Assembly (NCBI GenBank): GCA_947095535.1
Contig: OX352772.1
Span: forward strand, 148,288,068 to 148,352,067
DNA from: Poecilobothrus nobilitatus
Taxonomy: Eukaryota; Arthropoda; Insecta; Diptera; Dolichopodidae
DNA length: 64,000 nt
Reading direction: 5' to 3'
The position numbers were made by a program, and so were the translations under genes. Below are positions 45,945 through 57,154 of this stretch, piece after piece; the stretch's first letter is position 1; every line of letters begins with the position of its first letter. Below the pieces are notes generated by a model, which made no database searches, was not told where the DNA came from, and was given only the letters and a program-made list of their open reading frames with translations.

Positions 45945-46600
45945 AACTAATTAGCAATTTGTAAAGAGTATGAAGATATTTTCTTTAAAGAAGGGCAATC
46001 CTTTATCCTTACCAATCAGATTAAACATAATATTAAATTAAGAGATGACTCCCCTATTTATGCTAAACCTTATTGTTATACTTACGATCATAAGGATAAA
46101 ATTCAAAGACAAATAAAGAACATGTTAAATCAACGTATAATTCGAAACAGATACTCTCCTTGGAGTTCACATATTTGGATTGTCTCCAAAAAACCCTACG
46201 CAAGCGGTAAACAAAAATGGCGTCTAGTCATTGACTATCGCAAATTTAACGAAAAAGCCGTGAGAGATAAATACCCCTTGCCTTAATATTAACGAAATAT
46301 TGCACAAGTTGGACAAATGTATTTACTTTTCAACCTTAGATCTAGCAAGCGGGTTTCACCAAATGGAAATGTATCCTGCAGATATACAAAAGAACGCATT
46401 TTTGGTAAACATAGGTCATTACGAATATATCCGTATGCCTTTTGGTGCAAAGAACTCGCTGATTCACATTCCAACGTGTGATGGACAATGTGTTAAAAGA
46501 TCTAGTTGGACGAATATGTCTCGTATATCTCAACGACATAATAGTCTTTTCAACATCTTTCTAAGAACATTGTGATAAACTTTGAAAGGTATTTAAAAAA
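45945..46600 (+). pseudogene. gypsy element A: reverse transcriptase
   Basis: Element A resumes after the RTE: KEYEDIFFKEGQ, YAKPYCYTYDHKDKI, SSHIWIVSKKP, KWRLVIDYRKFNEK, then FSTLDLASGFHQMEM (motif A) and EYIRMPFGAKN. Near 46520 the active site reads [10 protein letters not shown], so the first Asp of YxDD is Asn. There are frame breaks at about 46286 and 46470. Confidence 0.8.
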
Positions 46601-47340
46601 TTAAAAGAAGCAATCCTTAAAGTAAAACTAGATGAATCGGAATTCCTGAAAAAGGAAATAGCTTTTCTCGTTCATCTTGTAACAACTGATGGAGTAAAAA
46701 CGAATCCTGATAATATTCATGCTATAAAGAAATTTTCTCAACCCAATACTCCAAAAGAAATAAAATCCTTTCTTGGTCTCCTAGGATGTTACAGGAAGTT
46801 TATTAAGGATTTCGCGAAACTTACCAAACTTCTAACCGAATGTTTGAAAAAGCGTAAGAAAGTTATACTTGATGAACACTATATAAAAATATTCGAAACT
46901 TGTAAGGATATTCTAATCCACGGAATGACCCAATCCTGCAATACCCTTCACTTCATAGTCACTACTGATGCAAGCAACTCGACATTGGTGCCGTACTTTC
47001 ACAAGGACCCATAGGTAAACCAATCTGCTGCACAAGAATAGAATATTGACAAGCTCTGAAATTAAATACTCAACCATAGAATAGGAACAATTGGTCATAG
47101 TCTAGACAACACGATACTTCCGGCCCTACCTCTTTGTAAACAAATTCGAGATAGTCACCGACAACAAATCTTTAGTTTGGTTTATAAACCTTAAAGAACC
47201 CAACTAAGGGTTTGTCAGATGGCAATTAAAACACGAGGAATTCGATTATGAAATCGGAGGCAAAATAGGCGCAATAAATTCAAATGCCGATGCTTTAAGT
47301 CGCATTAAAATTGATGAAATGCATACACATCGATCTAAAC
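46600..47340 (+). pseudogene. gypsy element A: connection and RNase H
   Basis: Blocks in changing frames: LKEAILKVKLDESEF, FLVHLVTTDGVKTNPDN, EIKSFLGLLGCYRKFIKDFAK, then YSTIEKEQL-like and IVTDNKSLVWFINLKEP (RNase H Asp block), and finally EIGGKIGAINSNADALSRI at 47254-47310 (last catalytic Asp). Many stops. Confidence 0.7.
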
Positions 47341-47960
47341 GCAAACTCTATTATACAGGGAACATTCGGATCAACTGTTCACTCAACTTCAGAAGACATG
47401 AATGACGGAATTCCCATTGCAATCGGGCCACTAAATAAATTTAACCATCAGCTAATCTTGCAAATTTCGGACAAAAAATCTCCAATTCAACTTCAAGTAA
47501 ATAAATAACCACGAACTATTTAAGATTACGAAGCTTTATTGAAAATACCATAAACAACATTTTAAAGAAATTTGTACCTCATATTAAAATAACCGCTATA
47601 CATACAGATGATTCACCTTCAAACTCGTTCAAAGTTCTTATTCAAAAAATTTTGCTAGATGCACGGTGTTTTCACAATTGAGTCACATCAAGAGCTCGAA
47701 ACCATATTTCAAGATTTTTGCGGGGAATATAATATTGACCATCACATTTATTGACCCAGAAATTGAAAAACTAATAGAAAATAAAACAAAACTTTAATCG
47801 AAAAATTAAACAAAAATAGACAAGAACCAGAAGACTACCAAGAAAACGACGAAATATTTAGAAAAGAATGTAAAAGAAATAAAATGACGCCTAGATTTTG
47901 AAGACATAGGGTAATAACAATTAAAAAAAGAAAATTGGAAAATAAAAATTAGAAATACTT
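47341..47960 (+). pseudogene. gypsy element A: post-RNase H remnant
   Basis: Weak coding-like sequence (NTINNILKKFVPHIKITAIH, then a Lys-rich stretch) fits the spacer before integrase, but no integrase is recognised. Element A seems to end or be deleted here. Confidence 0.35.
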
Positions 47961-48336
47961 AAAATTCCACAAATCAAAAAATAAAAGAAAACTTAACTTT
48001 CAGAATAATAACAGTAAACGGACAGAGACAGAAATACAGGACGTGACAGAGAATAAAATACTTAACGTAATTAGTAATTATAACGTAACGTAATTATTTT
48101 TTGTTTTTTTTTTTTTTGTCAAGTATTTAAAGAAGAGGAAGGAAAAACCATTAATTAATTGTTATGTAAGAATGTTGAAAAAAAATATGAATAAAAAGAG
48201 AAACACGAAATCAAAAAAATATCTAACGTGGTACATGTTTACTTCTTGATGTATACTTGGCTTAAAGTAATTGGCGTATATGAAAATAATAAGAAAGGAG
48301 GAAGAGTGCAGTAGAGTAGACTGTGTCAACTCTGGG
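47961..48336. other. AT-rich spacer
   Basis: No gene. A T-run lies near 48100-48118. 48299-48336 is the R-adjacent sequence shared in inverted form with 18120-18158. Confidence 0.5.
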
Positions 48337-49855
48337 ATACCCGTATGAACGTAATATATCCTGTTTCTATAAAACTTGGTAATCGTTTAAAAACATTCAG
48401 ATGTTTTAGTACCGAACTAAATTGAAATTGTGGAGTTGTATGACAGCTACCCGAATCTATTGTGCCTAGCTTCATTAAGTTCCAAGAAATGCAAGAATCC
48501 TGAACCGGCTGCTTAAGACCAATCAAATTTTACAAAAGCTTTTGGTATGCAACTCGACACTTTTTCACTAAATTTCAGATAGCTAGCTTCAATAGACACT
48601 GAGTTATTTTCATTTAAAAAGTGAAGTTGTATGGCAACTATCCGAACCTGTAATATTATCACAACCAAATTTTACAGAAGTTGTTGCCATAAAACAGGAT
48701 CATCATTTGCAAAATTTCAGATACCTAGATTGAATAGACACTGGGTTATTTCCATTTAAAGAAAGAAGTTGTATGACAGCTACTAGAACCCGGCGGCCGA
48801 AAATGCTGGAGTTAAATAGCAAAACTAACAATTTTGTAAAAGTGACGTAAAAAAAATTTCAGCCTCCTAGCTCCTTTATTTTTTGAGTTATCGTGCGGAC
48901 GGATACTGAGTTATTTTCATTTAAAAAGAGAAGTTTTATGGCAGCTACCCGAACCCGTCGCACCGCCAGAACCAAATTTTACAGCAGTTGTTGCCATAAA
49001 ACTTGATCATCATTCGCAAAATTTCAGATACCTAGATTGAGTAGACACTGTGTTATTTCCATTTAAAGAAAGAAGTTGTATGGCAGCTACTCGAACCCGG
49101 CGGCCGAAAATGATGGAATTAAATAGGAAAACTAAAAATTTTGCAAAAGTGACGTAAAAAAAATTTCAGCCTCCTAGCTCCTTTAGTTTTTGAGTTATGG
49201 TGCGGACGGACACTGAGTTATTTTCATTTAAAAAGAGAAGTTGTATGGCAGCTACCCGAACCTCTTGCACCAGCACAACCAAATTTTGCAAAAGTTGTTG
49301 CCATAAAACTTGATTATCATTTGCAAAATTTCAGACGCTTAGCTTCATTAACTTCGAAGAGGTGCAAGAAGCCTGAACCGGCTGCTCTAGACCAACCAAC
49401 TTTTACAAAAGTTGTTGGCCTGTAACTCGACACCTCTTTACTAAATTTCAGGTTCCTAGCTTCAATAGACACTGAGTTATTCTCATTTAAACGGACAAGT
49501 TGTATGGCAGCTGTCCGAACCCGCCGCACCACCACAACCAAATCTTACAGAAGTTGTTGCCATAAAACTTGATCATCATTTGCAAAATTTCAGAAACCTA
49601 GCTTCAATAGATACTGAGTTATTTCTATATAAAAATAGAAGTTGTATGGCAGCTACTCGAACCCGCCGACCGAAAATGTTGGATTTAAATAGCAAAACCA
49701 ACAATTTTGCAGAAGTGAAGTAAAAAAAATTTATAAAGCAATTTTGCAGAAGTGAAAGTAAAAAAAGCTCCTTTATTTTTTGAGTTATCGTGCGGACGGA
49801 TTGACGGACGTACATGGCTTAATCGACTCAGAATTCGATTCTGAGCCGATCCATA
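48337..49855 (-). mobile_element. repeat R, inverted copy, truncated at its leader
   Basis: Starts ATACCCGTATGAACGTAATA, which is the reverse complement of the R 3' terminus at 18119. It runs through at least five modules, with the GACGGA block occurring in part three times. It stops in the leader after GCCGATCCATACC, where repeat S begins. The R leader end with its TIR is missing. Confidence 0.75.
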
Positions 49856-49857
49856 CC

Positions 49858-50690
49858 TTTTTCACATAACTATTATCAAAATAAAACTTTTTCAAATATT
49901 CTATAGTACCATTTAATACTAAGCGGTAAATGTATATTAAATTACAAAATGGTAAATATAATTTTAAATATTACATTATATTAATGCGCACATAGTATAT
50001 TTATATTGTTATAAGTACATCGCGATACATTGCAAAATTTCTTTAAAACTATTTCCATTCACAGAATAATTTCTTATAAGTACAATAAAATACATATATG
50101 TATGTAAATACGGCGCTATATAACATATACATCTATTTTCTTATCATTCATTCATCAGTGACACATGCGATATGTAAATAAAAATGATATTATATAAGTA
50201 TGTATGTATATCAATATCATATAAATAAAAATTCTTCAGGCAACCGTTATTTTATTTATTTATTTACATTTTTTTATACTACGCATTATATCCTCAACAA
50301 TTTCAAATTATGGAGTAAAACAAAATGCAAAAAATTCGTTAAAGAATTTGGTTAGAAAATTTAAAAAAATCAAGTAATACTTTCGTCAATTATAAAATAA
50401 TCCTATATTATTTAAAAAAGTTGTTAACTGAAATAAGAGTATAATGAAGCTTTAATTTTTATGTATTACTTCAAAAAAAATTTAACAGATGTTTAAAAAT
50501 AGAAAATTTTCAGTTTTTGACCACTTACAGCTCGTAAACGGGGGGTGATACAAAAGAAATTTCTGAAATGAGTCATACTTATTTTCAAAGATTCTAGCTT
50601 TCTTAGTTTTTGAGTTAGCATGCTGTAGGACGGACGGACGGAAATGACTTAATCGACTCAGATAACTCGACTTCATAGAAAAATCTGTTG
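49858..50690 (-). mobile_element. repeat S, inverted truncated copy
   Basis: Reverse complement of about 23560-24718. Shared landmarks are CGCTTAGTATTAAATGGTAC, GGCGCTATATAA, CAACCGTTAT, TCAACAATTTCAAATTA and CCCCGTTTAGGAGCTGTAA, read on the S strand. It ends at the GACGGACGGACGG leader, 12 bp before the Maverick polymerase frame. Confidence 0.8.
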
Positions 50691-50701
50691 ACTATTATAA
50701 A

Positions 50702-53700
50702 ATGCGAAAAAATGTAGGTCAACTTCAATTGAAAGCAGCGTTACAACTAATTAGAAATTCAAATGTAAGCATCCCAGCAAAAGGTGCTAGTATCAGTGTG
50801 CTGAAAAAATTTCAGCTGTACCTCTCTAAATATCAAATAGTAGTTTTTGATTTCAGAGGAAAAGGAAAATCGATTATTTTTCAAGGTGAAGAAGATAACG
50901 AAAAAAGATTGAATTTGATATACGATGAAGGTCACTTCAATGTAATTACATCATTAATAGCAGCATTTAGTTGTGATTACTTTTGCAAAACATGTAATGC
51001 GCTGTATAACAATAGATTGTCTCACAGATGTAAACAGTCGTGTTTCTTTTGCAAATCATCTCCAGCATATGACGCAAATTTTCCAAATATTAAATGTGAT
51101 GTATGCAATCGAAGTTTTAAACTTGGTCAAAGGTCAAACTTGTTTTGATAATCATAAAGCAACATCATTTACAAATAAAAAATCTATTTGCACTCTAATA
51201 AATTCCTGTACAAAATGCTTTAAAGTATACAGAGTTGATGTAAATCACATATGCTATGGACATTTGTGTAAAAACTGTAATACAAATGTTGCTTCAGATC
51301 ACCAATGCTTTGTTACACCATGTAAAGAATTAGCTGAACTTAAGAATACATTATATATTTTCTACGATCTCAAAACAACTCAAGATGATATCTAGGGAGA
51401 AACTTCATGAAGGTGTTGCAATAGGGGATATAATTGAACAGCCTGATTTATGTATTTTTGAACAACGTTGCAAACATTGTATATTATCTGTTGAAAGATG
51501 CAATTTTTGTGGACTTCGACAACATGTGTTGAAACAAAATCCAATACAAATATTTTTAGAATAAATACTCAACCAAAGAAAAATATTTGATAAAGTTGTA
51601 GTTATTGCACATAATGGACAATCATTTGATAATCAGTTTTTATTAAACTATATCTTAGAAAAAACCATCATCAAACCCAAACTGATTATGAGGGGAACAA
51701 AAATAATTTAAATGCTGTTAGATAACATGCAATTTATTTAAAACTATTTTCCAATGCCGTTATCTAGTTTACCGAAAGCGTTAGATTTAGAAATAAATTT
51801 GAAAAAAAGGATATTTCAATCATATGTTTAATCGTAAAAACATTATAAAATATAATGGAAAGTTACACGATGGTAAATATTACCGTTATAATTCAATGAG
51901 TGCATCGGAAAGAAAACAATTTCTTGAATGGTATGAAGAAAATAAAAACAAGTCTTTTAACGTCCGAAATGAACTTGTAGAATATTGTATGAATGACTTA
52001 AAAATTTTGACAGCAGCCTGTATTAAATTCAAACAACTATTTTTGGAAGAATGTAAGGTTGAGCCATTTTCAGAGGCCACTACAATTGCTTCAGCGTGTA
52101 ATTTGGTTTTTAGAAGGAATTTTTTAAAACCGTATACAATTGGACTTATACCTCAACAAGGATATCGCTTATCAAAAAACCAGTCAATCATTGCCATAAA
52201 ATGGTTAATGTGGGAAGAAAAACAAAGAAAAACAAAAATTCAGCATAATGGTAATAGAAAAGAAAAAGGTATTTTTGGTCTTCGTGTTGACGGATATTGT
52301 ACAGACGCAAAACAAATATTTGAGTTTTATGGGTGTTATTACCATGGCTATCCAAAATGTATCAAAAATAATAATGATAAAAAATATGAAACACGTAGCC
52401 TCATATCGCCATTATCCAAAGCCAATAAATTACGATCTTTAGGTTATCAAGTAATTGAAAAGTGTAAATTTCGAAACGAAATGAGATCAAAAGAATACGA
52501 AGTATTTTTCTCAAAATTGGAGAACGAAAGTTTGATACCACTAAAACCTCATGACGCGTTTTATGGCGGTAGAATAGGAAACACAAGAACATATTATAAA
52601 TATGCACCTGGTGAGAAAATAATGTATAAAGATATATGCTCACTATATCCTTGGGTGTGTAAATACGGAAAATTTCCAGTGGATCATCCAAAAGTTCGTG
52701 TTGACAAATTGAGTGCAATAAATAAAATTTAAATGTTACTGAAGGATTAATAAAGCCTTTGATGCCTCCTCCAGAAAAACTCCATCACCCGCTTTTGTCT
52801 ATAAATCAAACTAATAAGCTAATGTTTTCCTGCTGTCAAACATGTAGCTTGGAAATGAATAATGATGGCTGCTCTCATGACAATCGTAGTAGGTTAATTT
52901 TAGGAACATGGGTTATAGATGAAGTAAGAGAAACAGTTAAACAGGGATACAAAATTGTGCAAATATACGAGGTATGGGAGTATACTGTTAAACAATTTAA
53001 TCCCCTTACATCACAACAAGGAATTTTCACTGAAATGATGAAAAAGTTCCTTAAAATTAAACAAGAAGCTTCTGGCTGGCCTAGTTTTACCAAAGGAAAA
53101 GTGCAAATATTTAGAAAAATATTCCAAAGTGGAAGGAATAAATTTACAGTTTAACGAAATAGAAAAAAATCCTGGGCTTAGTTCATTAGCTAAATTAATG
53201 TTAAACTCTTTCTGGGGAAAATTTGGGCAGAGAGAAAATCAATCAAAAACAGAAATCATAAATGAGCCTTATGAATTATTTACTCTTCTTACTGATCCTT
53301 CCAAGAGTGTAAATCAAATAACTCCAATAAACGAAAAAACAGTTTTGGTAAATTGGGAATATAAAGAAGAAACAGCTGAAATATTATTAAGAGTTAACAT
53401 TTGTATAGCTGCTTACACTACCACACGAGCCCATTTAAAATTGTATTCTTATTTAAACAACTTAAAAGAACGAGTTTTGTATTACGATACTGATTCAATA
53501 ATATATGTAGCACGTGAAGGAGAATATAATCCTCCAGCAGAAGTTTTCATAGGAGACATGACAGATGAGCTTGAAGAATATGGAATAGGAAGTTACATTA
53601 CAGAATTTATTAGTGGGGGTGCAAAGAACTATGCATACAAAATATATAGTACCAACTCGAAATGTGAAAAAACTGTTTGCAAAGTCAAAGGTATTCGTTT

Positions 53701-53929
53701 AAATTATAACGCTTCACAAGAAATAAATTTTGGCTCTATGAAACAATTAGTTAAAAAATTAAACAATTTTCAACAAATAAATATAACATTTCCTAGTATT
53801 CGTCGAACATATGATCACAGAGTCATCATTGTTCCTGAAAAAAAGACATATCGAATAAATTCCAGAAAACGAGTTTTTGCAAATGATTATACTTCAGTTC
53901 CTTATGGCTTCAAAAAGAAAAAAATTTAA
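50702..53929 (+). pseudogene. Maverick DNA polymerase B (protein-primed family)
   Basis: About 1,070 residues in five or more frames. The N-terminal domain has EGHFNVITSLIAAFSCDYF and repeated Cys pairs (CKTCNALY, CKQSCFFC, CDVCNRSF). Exonuclease motif I reads IFYDLKTTQ, where the usual Glu is Lys. Motif II is VVIAHNGQSFDNQFLLNY near 51600 and motif III is EYCMNDLKIL near 51985. Polymerase motif A is MYKDICSLYPW near 52630, motif B KLMLNSFWGKFG near 53195 and motif C VLYYDTDSIIY near 53490. Frame breaks lie near 51145, 51395, 51570, 51720, 52732 and 53140. The C-terminus (KRVFANDYTSVPYGF) is complete. It would copy the element by protein-primed synthesis. Confidence 0.92.
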
Positions 53930-54099
53930 AAATTATTGTTATTTTAAACTATTAAATTACAGTATTGAAAAAAAATCTTTTAATTTTACCGTTTTTAATT
54001 TTCAGAATATAGGCGAAAATTTATTTACATAATATATATATATTTATATATATATATTTTATTCAAATTCACAGTTGCAGTTTAACTTTTCAATAATAA
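53930..54099. other. AT-rich spacer between polymerase and integrase
   Basis: TA repeats near 54035-54060 and a TTTAATTTTC-rich stretch. It may hold the integrase promoter, but no clear element can be named. Confidence 0.4.
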
Positions 54100-54966
54100 T
54101 GTCAAAAGCACAAATAGCATCTGAAATTCATCGTCCAGTTAGACGTAGATTTCGAAGACTAAAAATATGTCAAAGAGGATTATATATGTCGGCCTATCAA
54201 AACGTGAATAATGGATACAAGTTTCTTAACTTTTATCGATATATTGTCGAAATATGCATATGCCGAAAAAGTTAAATCAAAGGCAGCAGATGACGTAGTT
54301 AAAAGTATAGAAAAGATTTTTAAAAGGGAGGGGAAGTCTCCAAAAAATATTCATTCTGACCAGGGAAATGAATTTTTCAACAAAAAATTCCAAAATTTGA
54401 TGAAAAGCTATAAAATAACTCACTATCATACTTATTCAGAAATGAAGGCTAGTGTTTGTGAAAGGTTTAACAGAACATTAAAATCAATTTTGTGGAAACA
54501 GTTTAGTTTACAAGGAAATTTTAAATGGATAGAACTTTTACCAAAACTAATTGAAAAATATAATAACACAAAACACAGTACAATTAAGTTAAAACCAAAT
54601 CAAGTTACATTACAAAATGAAAACAAATTCTTCGTTCAATTTATAATTACCCTAAAATACTTAATAAGGGAAAATTTAATGTTGGTGATTTTGTTAGAAT
54701 TGCAAGATCTAAAGGTACTTTTCAAAAAGGATATGAACCTAACTATTCAACTGAAGTCTTTAAAATAGCTTTCAAAAACAAGACAGACCCGATTACATAT
54801 AGTTTAAAATATGGCTTCTATGAATAGGAACTAACTAGTGTCAAAGACCCCAATGCTTATTTAATTGAAAAAATTTTAGAACGAAAAGGCAATAAAGTAT
54901 ATGCAAAATATTTAGGCTTTGATAATAGTTATAATCAATGGATAAGTAAATATGATATTCTTTCAT
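54099..54966 (+). pseudogene. Maverick retroviral-like integrase with chromodomain
   Basis: Starts MSKAQIASEIHRPVRRRFRR, the family's usual opening. The text then passes from CQRGLYM to SAYQNVNNGYKF without the expected WQADLVDM-type block, so the first catalytic Asp is missing. After a frame change at 54211 come FIDILSKYAYAEKVK, NIHSDQGNEFF (second Asp) and ASVCERFNRTLK (catalytic Glu). Past a frameshift near 54625 lie an SH3-like GKFNVGDFVRIARSKGTF block, an in-frame stop near 54825, and a chromodomain, AYLIEKILERKGNKVYAKYL, then NQWISKYDIL. Integrase inserts the linear element into chromosomes, and the chromodomain may steer it to chromatin. Confidence 0.88.
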
Positions 54967-55385
54967 AAAAAAAGTATAATTAGAATTTATGTAAAAAATT
55001 TTTTCTTAACTTTAGAGGACTGTTAAATGCAACAACGTTGTAAAAATGCTAATAGAAAAAAAAACAGAAAAATATTTACTAATAAAAATAAATAATTTAG
55101 GAATAGGTAAATAAAAAATAATATTCTTTCATAAAAAAGTATAATTAGAATTTATGTGAAAGATTTTTCTTAACTTTAGAACACTGTTAAATGCAACAAT
55201 GTTGCAAAAATGCTAATAGAAAACAAAAACAGAAAAATATTTACTAATAAAAATAAATAATTTAGGAATAGGTAAATAAAAAATAATATTCTTTCATAAA
55301 AAAGTATAATTAGAATTTATGTAAAAGATTTTTTCTTAACTTTAGAAGACTGTTAAATGCAATAATGTTGTAAAAAATGCTATTT
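54955..55385. repeat. three tandem copies of a 165-167 bp segment
   Basis: ATATTCTTTCATAAAA begins at 54955, 55121 and 55286, each followed by GTATAATTAGAATTTATG, CTTAACTTTAGA and GACTGTTAAATGCAACA. The third copy is shorter. The first copy includes the last codons and stop of integrase, so the duplication started from the gene end. Confidence 0.92.
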
Positions 55386-55593
55386 AAAAAAATTATAGTT
55401 TTATTATAATCAATTAGAATTTATTACATTAATAAACAACTTACTTTACAACTTTTGGTTTTTAACTATATAGTTTTCTTAAGAATTTTGATTTCTAAAC
55501 AATGATAATACAATTATTTAGAAGAAAATTTAATATAAATTAAGTGGGATCTTTCTTAAGATATATTAATTCAAATAAAGAGCTCAATATATA
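55386..55593. other. AT-rich spacer, nothing recognised
   Basis: Sequence between the tandem repeats and the mariner element. No gene or structure seen. Confidence 0.5.
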
Positions 55594-56723
55594 GTGTTCA
55601 AGAATGAGGTATCATTTTGATTTTACCGCCATTTTTTTTCTACCTGGAATTTTAATTACGAGATTTCTTTAGGTATATTCTAAATACATTCCGGTTAGTT
55701 AATATGGAACGTTATACGAAGGAACAACGTGTTTTGTTATTACAACATTTTTTGAAAATGGTAAAAGTTTTCAAGATATAATTAGGAAATTTCGAACAAA
55801 ATTTGGTAGAGAAAATGCTCCAACAAATCGTGCCATCAAGCTAATGGTTGATAAATTTCTAGAAACTGGAGCTGTTTTTGATAACAGAGGCAACATTTAT
55901 CAACGTAGTAGCCGTTCAACCGAGAATGTAGCAGCTGTGAGCAGAAGTGTTTATGAAGATCGAAAAACTTCCATTCGTCATCGTTCGCAGCAATTAAACA
56001 TCAAACCATCCACATTATTCAACATTTTGCATCGTGATCTCCATTTAAAGGCTTATAAGATCCAGCTGACGCAAGAATTAAAACCAACTGACCATGCATT
56101 ACGTCGGCAATTCGTTCCTTGAGCAATCGAAAAACAAGAAGAAAATGAGAATTTTTTTAACAAAATAATCTTCACCGACCAAGCTCATTTCCAGTTCAAT
56201 GGCTACGTCAATAAATAGAATTGCCGCATTTGGGGTGAAGAGAACCCAAGGGTTATCTTAGAGCAACCAGTACAACCACAAAAAGTTACGGTTTGGTGTG
56301 GTTTGTGGGCAGGACGAATCATCGGACCATATTTTTTTGAAAAGTTCGAAGATCGCATTATTTCTCGTAGAGGAGGAGTGATGTGGCCACCAAGATCGTG
56401 CGATTTGACACAGTTGGATTTTTTTTTGTGGGGTTTTGTGAAATCGAAAGTGTACAGCAATAAACCCACAACAATTCAAGAGCTTAAAAACAACATTATC
56501 GAGCAGATTTCAACCATTGAGAACAGTTTATTGAACAACGTGATTCAGAATTTTGGTAAAAGATTGGAAGCCTGCCGAAGTAGTAGAGGGGGCCACTTGG
56601 CCGACATAATTTTTAATTATTAACCGGAACCTATTTGTAATAAATTAAAATAAAAATATATTTAATATTTCAAAAAAAAAGTCTTTTTTTATTAAAATTA
56701 AAATGATACCTCATTTTGAACAC
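55594..56723 (+). mobile_element. Tc1/mariner-superfamily element with terminal inverted repeats
   Basis: Left end GTGTTCAAGAATGAGGTATC (55594-) and right end (to 56723), whose reverse complement reads GTGTTCAAAATGAGGTATC, pair over about 28 bp. TA precedes the left end, but no TA is seen at the right. The interior is one transposase pseudogene. It has landed inside the Maverick, between integrase and the next gene. Confidence 0.85.
55704..56623 (+). pseudogene. mariner-like transposase, internally deleted
   Basis: Begins MERYTKEQRVLLLQHF. A frameshift in a T run near 55752 restores a helix-turn-helix region with NGKSFQDIIRKFRTKFGREN and MVDKFLETGAVFDNRG. Then come HRSQQLNIKPSTLFNILHRD, a stop near 56120, NKIIFTDQAHFQFNGYVN (first catalytic Asp), a stop near 56218, and VTVWCGLWAGRIIGPYFF. 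The sequence jumps to RIISRRGGVMWPPRSCDLTQ, LDFFLWGFVK (third acidic position), skipping about 60 residues with the second catalytic Asp. A non-autonomous relic. Confidence 0.85.
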
Positions 56724-56751
56724 CCGACAAGAAATACGACAAGAAAGCAAA

Positions 56752-57057
56752 ATGGAAAACACAGCCTACGCTCAACATTTTTGCCTACGCTCAACAAATA
56801 GAGCCAACGCAGGAGTTGGCTCCAATTAAAAGAAAAAGAATAAGAAGTCAGCAAGAATCGCAGACACATCAAAAACAACATCATCACCATCATCATCAAC
56901 AACAACAACCACAACAGCAACAGTAAAAATATCAACAAATTCAACAACAACAACAACAAGAAGAAATCATTTTTCTTCAAGAAGAAGAACCACCAGCAAA
57001 AAAAAGCTTCAAAGAAGCTTTTAATAAGAAAAATATGGAAACTAGAAAGAGTTTTTA
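56752..57057 (+). pseudogene. Maverick Gln/His-rich small protein
   Basis: An ATG at 56752 opens METN-like coding (MENTAYAQ) that is shifted by a 19-bp tandem duplication (GCCTACGCTCAACA twice, 56764-56800). The restored frame reads PTQELAPIKRKRIRSQ, then a run of His and Gln codons, a stop at about 56923, further Gln codons, an EEIIFLQEEEPPAKK stretch and a basic end. The basic, low-complexity product could be a nucleic-acid-binding core protein, but no family is recognised. Confidence 0.45.
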
Positions 57058-57120
57058 AAAACAAAAGATATGGAGCAAGATGCTCTATATCATATATTAA
57101 ATATAAAACAAATAATAAAA

Positions 57121-57150
57121 CAAATTAAGACCATTTATGGTCTTAATTTG
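57121..57150. terminator. perfect 13-bp stem, 4-nt loop hairpin
   Basis: CAAATTAAGACCA and TGGTCTTAATTTG flank TTTA. It lies between the rightward genes and the leftward virion genes. A role in transcript ending is only a guess. Confidence 0.4.
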
Positions 57151-57154
57151 GTCT

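Noticed and set aside
56711..57064. 117-residue Leu/Phe-rich minus-strand frame
   Set aside because: Antisense of the CAA/CAT-rich gene on the plus strand. Leu runs are the complement of Gln codons.
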